The position numbers and the translations under genes are program-made. This document shows positions 57,959 through 64,000 of a stretch of 64,000 nucleotides of DNA, piece by piece (positions within the stretch are counted from its first letter, which is position 1; each line of letters starts with the position of its first letter). Below the pieces are notes generated by a model. The model ran no database searches. It was given only the letters and a program-made list of their open reading frames with translations, and was not told where the DNA came from. Location: the NCBI GenBank assembly GCA_038277395.1, contig CM076196.1, positions 79,230,286-79,294,285 of the forward strand, written 5' to 3'. This DNA comes from Dryocosmus kuriphilus. Its lineage: Eukaryota > Arthropoda > Insecta > Hymenoptera > Cynipidae.

Positions 57959-58989
57959 CCCGTGTAGAAATTTCCCTATCTTTCCCTATTTGAACTGGGG
58001 TTCTAGTGTGGCGCGGACTAGAAGTTCTAGTCTAGAAAGAACAAATCAGGGCCCTATCTGGTGCTAGTAAGCAATTTTTTACTTTGACAGGTCTATCTGT
58101 ATCTAGTGGGGTCCCGACTAGAGAATCCCCGCTAACCTCAATTTTGTAGTTATATAAGATTCGTCCGTTAGGCGGCGTGCAACATAACCTCTCTTTGGTA
58201 AAATGCATGAGTGTCAGTAGTGTTGTCATGAGTCATAAGATATTTGTCCAAAAAGGTTGCTCTTCAATTTGCAGCCATGAAGGCATGTGGAAATAAACGA
58301 ATTTTTAGGGAGACAAGAATGTGTTCATGCATGCTAGGTAAGTTTATTAAAAATTAAGTATTCATTTATGTATTAACTATACTATTTCACGTTATCTAAA
58401 TAATGAATTAAAAATTTTTCAGCTGCGGTTTCATTTCCCACAGAAATCAAGGCGGTGAAGCAATAACACAAATGTATTTCCTATCTGAGTTAAAACATGT
58501 TTTGCCTAATGCCAAGGACTGGAATGGCGGAAGGAGATCTCGAGAACAAGGGAAAAATGTGCAGAAAGAACAGTATTAAGGATATGTAATATTTATATTT
58601 TTCTTTATAAATGATTTAAAAGTTAATAAAATGCAATATAAACAAACATAATTTTATGCTTATTTCTAGGGATGTATTTGGGACGATATAAGTAGATATT
58701 TTGAGCATTTCTACTTGAAATCATCCCAAATGCATAACTATATATAGGTTTATAATTATCACCAATCTAGCGGGAACGTGACTAAGACCACAGCAGGGCC
58801 CTTTCTTTGATAGGACTGTGCAAGGGCGATACCCACTAGACCCCTACTAGAGCATCTAGTAGGGCCCACTCTGACAAAAGTGTTACGATCTTGCTGTGGC
58901 CCCGATTAGTTTTCCCCATAAGGGCCCGATTAAGAACAGGGAAAACTAGTGAGGGCCCCACTAAACCCCTTTCGAAATTTCTACACGGG
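57959..58989 (+). mobile_element. Element W: CCCGTGTAGAAATTTC-ended transposon inside Z
   Basis: A perfect 16-bp inverted repeat (57959-57974, 58974-58989) is flanked by TA (57957-57958, 58990-58991). Both ends carry subterminal CTAGT/ACTAG and GGGCCC words (for example GTTCTAGTCTAG near 58025, CATCTAGTAGGGCCC near 58852). The 1031-bp element has a small two-exon reading frame and AATAAA (58625-58630) but no transposase. Confidence 0.8.
58277..58466 (+). CDS. Small spliced reading frame in W, probable remnant
   Basis: ATG at 58277 opens MKACGNKRIFRETRMCSCML to a TAG/GTAAGT donor (intron from 58338), exon phase 1. The acceptor TTTTTCAG precedes 58423, giving AAVSFPTEIKAVKQ and TAA at 58464-58466. 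A Cys-rich peptide of about 34 residues would result. Further coding-like sequence (AKDWNGGRRSREQGK near 58515-58560) lies downstream in another frame. Splice signals are good, but the product is too short to assign; it looks like the ends of a larger deleted gene. Confidence 0.3.
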
Positions 58990-60375
58990 TAACGTTACCG
59001 CGAAGGTAATGTTAAAATAAATTGCCGTGCAGCTTTAGAGAATTTATGGCAATTTATTTTATTATAATTTCCATCATTTTCTGATAATTTACATCATTTA
59101 AATTCTTTTAAATTACGTAAGTTACGGTAATTTCTTAGTTACCTTCGACAATTTTAAATGACCGAGAATTTCAGAACTTTCAGAAATTTCTATGTAATTG
59201 CAAGTTTTCAATGGCTTGGCTTTCACACAAGTCTACATATTTATACACATATTTTATCAAACTGTTTGACTCAAGCTTTAGCCTCAAAATGTAGTCACAA
59301 AGTTTTACCGTTTTACTCCAAATGGAGAAGCTCACTTCTGCATTCTGGCTTGAAGTTGGAGTGAGAATTCACGCCACTGGAGTGCGATCTCACTCCAAGG
59401 AATTTAGAGAGTAAGGCTCTATCGACCTTAAGGAATACATTTTTTTAGTGATTTTCCAAATTTTCACAATACAGGATTTCGATTCTTAAAAGGAAAACGA
59501 TGAGTCTTATAAATAAATTTTGTAACTCTTTCCAAGGTGAACAATTCTGCTTGTTAATGTTTTCTCATATCTTGCATAGTTTTGCTGAAAAGTGGTTTTC
59601 TTTATATTTCATAACATATTTCACGAATAACTCAAAAACTACGCGTCTGCTCAAAAAAATGATAGAAAGCAAATTTATAGATCTTTTTGAGGTGAACAAC
59701 TTTGTTTATTATCATTTTTTCGTATCTTGCATAGTTTGGCGGGAAATTTGAAAATTCTGATTTTTAATAATGTTTTATCGATTAAAACAAAAACCGTGCA
59801 TTTTATCAAAAAATGGTTCAAACAAAATTTGTAGATCTTTTTGAATTGAACAACTTTGTTCTTTACCATTTTTTTTTATCTTGAATATTTTGACGGGAAA
59901 CCAGAGTTTTTAAATTTTAATAGCGTTTTCTTGATTAAAACAACAACCGTTCATTTTATCAAAAAACGATTAAGACAAAATTTGTAAATTTTTTTGAGGG
60001 TGAACAATTTCACTTTCTTACATTTTTTTTGTATCTCATAGTTTAGCCGGAAAATGGATTTTTTAATTTTGTGAAAACCGTTTTTGATGGATAAAACCAT
60101 AATCGTTGGTCAAAAATCGCTGGTTAACGAACTCTCCTTTCTTTTTACCCCTTAAAGAAGTGTACGAAAGCGCACTCCAATCCAATTAGTCCTTCGAAAG
60201 TTATCGTGGGAACAGACTCTAACGACAAAGACAAAGACAAAGACGACGACAACAGACAGAAACAGTCGTAAAAACCGTTTTTTCGGATTCAGGAGGTCTC
60301 AAAACGTGGAGATTTCATGAAATCCGCGAAAGTCAAATTTTACATAAATCTAATACCTTTTCTGATGAGAATGTA

Positions 60376-62524
60376 AAAAAGTTAAAAATGATAATCTGAC
60401 CAATTATTAACTGTAGACTTGTAGAGTGTATAAATATTTTAAATAAAATAATGAAAGTTGTATTTTGTTGTAGTAATAATAGTAATTGAAAAATTGTTCA
60501 TTAGATTTGTAAGTGATTAGTAATGAAAAGGGATTAAATGAATCTTTGATGATTGTTTTATGTGAATTGTCACACTTGATTGAGTGAGCGCGTGCGAGGA
60601 AATGCCCCCTCGAAAGTCCAAACCGAAACAAATATGAATCGGAAGGATAAAATCCAAAAGCCAGAGGCGAGCCTCAGGTCGTCGGCATGTGTTATCCAGG
60701 TGTCAATATACAGTCGAGGGGAAGTACCGTAGACCCCAGGTGCGCGAGGATGTCCGCCGATTTCGAACTTGGCTTCAATAGATTTCGGATTGAAACCATT
60801 GATTTTAAAACGCGAACGCATCTACGCAGCTGCATACCGGAAGCAGAGAGGACATACAGATCAATATGATAAAACTTGATCGGTCAAATAACATCAATAG
60901 CTTTCTAAAGAGACTTTTCTGACACCCCAATCAACAAGGGTTGAATCAAAAACTCACATCCAGATGTTGACTCTCTATTTGCAAATATAGTATGTATTTT
61001 CTATGTAATAAAAATGGAATTGCTAATTTAATAGTTTGGATTAATGAATTAAGCCAGTGATTTCGGATGAAAATTTAGGGTAGAAATAAAAAGTGTCAAA
61101 GAGGCTCGATGCCAGTGATACACAGCTGCTTTTCTTTTGCTGTCGAAAGGTAACTTGATCTGGATCAAAAGAGTTTGCACAGTTTAATAGAATAGCCACG
61201 TGTCCCACAGGAAATAAGTCTGTTTTTCTACTGCCTTTGGACAGGGGTGAGAAATCGGTAACGGAAAAGTATCGTATTAAGAGCTACTGAAGATATTTTT
61301 TTTTTTCTTCAATAAAATCAACAAAAAATCTCCCAATTCAGGCTCTTCAAATTTCAATCAATTGACATAAGTATTTAGTTAGTTTAAATTTAATAATCTG
61401 CTAAAATGTTTTCAAGTCTTAGGTAGATTGAAGTAGATTAGATAAATAAAAAAATAAAAAATTCTGGGAGGTCAATCCGAGAAACTTCAATGAAGCAACA
61501 GGTTTCATCTCTTCTTATAGAATTTGATGATCGGCAAACAATATTGCCTGGATGCTCAAGGGTCTTTCTCAAAAGGAGCATCTCCTTCACGAGGGTGCCG
61601 AAGTCTCTTCAGGAATCAAGGTTCTAGTCTAGTCTTTAGAATTTTCATAAGTAAACATGCTCCGGTATCGGGTACCAAAACGAATAAAAAGCCACTCGTC
61701 TGGTACACACAGAATCATAGATATCAGTACACAAATGAAAATTCAATGAGCTTACTAACATTTCAATCTACTACAGAAGCACGAGCTAAGAACCCAATTT
61801 GAATTATGCAAATCAGAATCAAGATTAAATTAAACTCCTTTCAGAAAGATTAATTTGCAATATATATTATTCCAAATCTTGCTTTACTTGAATACATTTC
61901 AATATATTTGAGCCATAAAACTTGGAACTTCAAAACACCAAAAATCTGATAGAACAATGATTTATTTTCTATTATAGAAATTTAGAAAAGAAATATCTGA
62001 AGGGGGTAGCTACAGATTTAGGGTGCGAAAACCGTAAAAATTGTTGAGGATGATGAAGAAGTTCAACTGAGGTGCGTGTATAATAATCTGGAGAAGATTA
62101 GGAATCCGTTGTTAACAAGCGGAGGTTCTTTTCGCAGTCAGTGAATATCAGCTGCTTCTTGGGCTCCCTCACGACAGAAGCCAGACGCCATTGTTCGATC
62201 AACAATACTAAACCGAAGCACTCACAACATATCCCATTCATTTTACCCACCCACTTTATTATCCCTGCACCCCAGAACACCAAGTGCAGCCGGAGACACT
62301 GTCTTCCTTTTTCCTCCACGAAAGCCTTTACCCCGACTTTTTTTCAACGAAGAAACACATGTAAAATATGCAAGAATAGTTCGTGATTCTCTTTCTGGAT
62401 TCATCACTTCTGACACTGAACATTTTTAACGACATAACACATTTCCATAAAACACTTTTCTTTGTCATCTAATTGGTGACATAGGTAGACGAATGGATTG
62501 ACGTTTAATAATTAATTTATACTA
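60376..62524. other. Unique sequence, no gene seen
   Basis: 60590-60850 is locally GC-richer with overlapping frames of 60-83 codons on both strands and no domain. 62140-62350 has an 81-codon Pro/His-rich plus-strand frame without support. No gene is called. Confidence 0.35.
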
Positions 62525-62788
62525 CTTTGAGAAAAACATTTCGAAACACAAAACGATTTAGTTGCTATACAAGTAAGAAAATTCTTCTGTTGTACCAGCA
62601 AAATTTTGGGTTTCCAACAAAACATTTGATGACCTGACAACATTTTTTTGTACCAAGCAAATTTTGATTTCGGTAGAATTAACCGCGTTGGCTCAACAGA
62701 AGTTTGTTGGAAGAACAAAACAACAAAACTTAGTCACTTCTATAACTACGAAATCGTTTTGTTGTCCAACCAAATATTTTCCTCAGTG
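62525..62788. mobile_element. Element P: small CACTGAG-type MITE with TA duplication
   Basis: The left end CTTTGAGAAAAACATTT and the right end (reverse complement CACTGAGGAAAATATTT) are inverted, continuing through ACAAAACGATTT in both arms. It is flanked by TA (62523-62524, 62789-62790). The interior repeats TTGTTGGAAGAAC, AACAAAAC and TGTACCA words. 264 bp, no coding capacity. Confidence 0.65.
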
Positions 62789-62829
62789 TATTATCAGGCG
62801 GCATATACTGAAGGGAAGGAAAATTTTTA

Positions 62830-64000
62830 ACTAATCGAATTTAATTTAATTTAATCGATAATATTTAATGAAAATCTCCTAAAACTGAAAAATTTAAAAT
62901 CAAGCGTTCGTTTGGAAATTTTCAAACGGTAAACCTACAAAATTTATCCCTTTTTAATTGTCGAATAGACCGGGAAAAAAAAATAATTTTAACCTAATTA
63001 TTTTGATCGTTTTACTAAAAAAAGTCGCAGGTTTACCCCGAAATTTTGAAATCTAAATTAGAATAGAATCTAGATGGAATAATTTCAAACTGAAGAAGTT
63101 GAAAATTTTTCAATTTTATCTTAAAAGCTGTCAAAATTGAACAATTTTTAATACAATTAAGAAATGCTTCATTTAAAGAATAATTTTTAAAATATTGAAC
63201 AAATTTTTGAATTATGAAATCTGGGAAATTATTCACTTTCAAACTGAAACGTTGGAAATGAAATAATTTAAATTTGGGAATTTTATTAGGGACTTTAAAA
63301 ACTTAAAAATTGAAAGAGTTCAAAATTAAACATAATAAAATCAGAAAAATAATTGCAAGAAAAAAATTTTGAACATAAAGTTAAAGTGGTAATCATTTCA
63401 TCATAACCCTTTAATCCATTACGCAAGTGAAGAACTGCACATTTAAAACGTGCAATATTGAAAATGTCCAGTATCAGTTTTTAAAATTTTACGATTTCCT
63501 ATTGAAAAATTAAAAAAAGATCAATTTCTAATTTTATCGTATACCTACTTTTAAAAATTGAAAATCTTTCTATAAAGCATTCGAAATTACATAAATTTAA
63601 ACTTATATAACGCATAAAACTGCACAAACCACATTGCTGCGTTGAAAACTTAACACACTAAAAATTTCACAATTTTAAATGAAACCATTTTCATTTTCCC
63701 GGTTTTAAAAAGGGGATAGGGAAGTAGATAATTTAACATTAAAAGGGTTGAAAGATATTCTAAGTTAAAAAAATTTATTTTTATCTTGTTGAAAAAAACA
63801 TGAAAGCGGTCGAAACTGAACAAAATTTAAATTTGAACCGTTTAAGCTTAAACAGTTTAAAATTCTAAAGCTTTAAAAATTCCACCATCAAAATTGTATA
63901 ATGTACAATCTGAATTTGAATGTTAAAAATTGTAAATTTGGATACACTTTTCGTTGTTGACAAACTTGAATTGTAAGCGTTTAAAATCTAATTAAAACCA
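62830..64000. other. AT-rich decayed background, no gene seen
   Basis: Dominated by TTTAAATTTGAAAAATTGAA-like words without fixed period. No supported gene. Confidence 0.4.

Larger units (their letters stand above)
56888..59411 (+). mobile_element. Element Z: GAGTG-repeat DNA transposon with TA duplication
   Basis: 24-bp inverted ends with one mismatch (56888-56911 and 59388-59411; core CTAAATTCCTTGGAGTGAGA), flanked by TA (56886-56887, 59412-59413). The ends are lined with GAGTG/CACTC repeats, including a 62-63 bp tandem unit at 57077-57210. The interior has a start codon directly before a donor (ATG 57443-57445), a coding exon (57529-57610), and element W inserted at 57959. Without W it is about 1.5 kb and lacks a transposase core, so it is a deletion derivative. 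Confidence 0.75.
56698..60375 (+). mobile_element. Family R copy H, split by element Z
   Basis: The start (TCTGCCTGCTTCGCGGGC, then GC palindromes and the GTGTTTATGGATCGTATAAA box) runs to 56885. Element Z interrupts just before the CTTAAGG box, and R resumes after the TA duplication at 59412-59413 (AAGGCTCTATCGACCTTAAGG). Internal units are marked by TTTGTAGATCTTTTT-like phrases near 59680 and 59830. It then has the GGATAAAACCATAATCGTTGG block, a GACAAA/GACGAC microsatellite (60222-60252), ATTTCATGAAAT and GATGAGAATGTAA. Confidence 0.75.

Overview
This window looks like an insect (arthropod) nuclear genome. It is AT-rich, contains spliced-type exon fragments and AATAAA signals, and carries a mariner element, an RNase H-bearing non-LTR retrotransposon, tRNA-derived SINEs and many short inverted-repeat transposons. 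I found no intact host protein gene. The window reads as gene-poor sequence built from nested transposable elements (TEs) separated by AT-rich unique sequence. A hymenopteran source is possible but cannot be shown from sequence alone.

Layout. 0-9.7 kb: mostly unique AT-rich DNA, a weak candidate for a spliced minus-strand transcript (560-1530), a broken coding relic (3068-3480), and a SINE (4934-6173) split by a DNA-transposon fragment (element V). 9.7-11 kb: copy A of a large composite repeat, here called family R. 11.6-15.4 kb: several inverted-repeat elements, including a PIF/Harbinger-like MITE with TAA target duplications (14865-15342). 16.8-21.1 kb: degenerate GATTTCAA-type repeats with a 365-bp duplication. 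21.2-23.1 kb: palindromic MITE and R copy B. 26.7-32.4 kb: an inverted-repeat-bounded block holding a CAACGTTG-rich element, a foldback with arms of about 710 bp, an inverted pair of tRNA-like modules and R copy C. 33-37.6 kb: R copies D and E, interrupted by elements X1, X2 and Y. 39-41.5 kb: a MITE and a 95-140 bp tandem array. 43.9-46.5 kb: an R dimer (F, G) and a complete SINE with target duplications. 47.8-53.1 kb: a full-length Loa/I-like non-LTR retrotransposon with target duplications and one stop codon in each ORF. 53.1-54.5 kb: a complete mariner with perfect 28-bp ITRs and a twice-interrupted transposase. 54.5-55.1 kb: 80-bp repeats. 56.7-60.4 kb: R copy H, interrupted by element Z, itself interrupted by element W. 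62.5 kb: a small CACTGAG-type MITE.

Most notable. (1) Three DNA transposons with unrelated ends (X1, Y, Z) each keep a short exon that encodes an FLxxxG motif resembling the first helix of a SAM domain and ends at a phase-1 splice donor. (2) Family R has the architecture of a non-autonomous Helentron-like element (inverted subterminal motifs, GC hairpins, about 155-bp internal repeats, a GAC/AAC microsatellite, frequent dimers) and carries a small reading frame (MDKT...VGQK...) that is recognisable in nearly every copy. (3) Nested insertions with readable target duplications give a relative insertion history.
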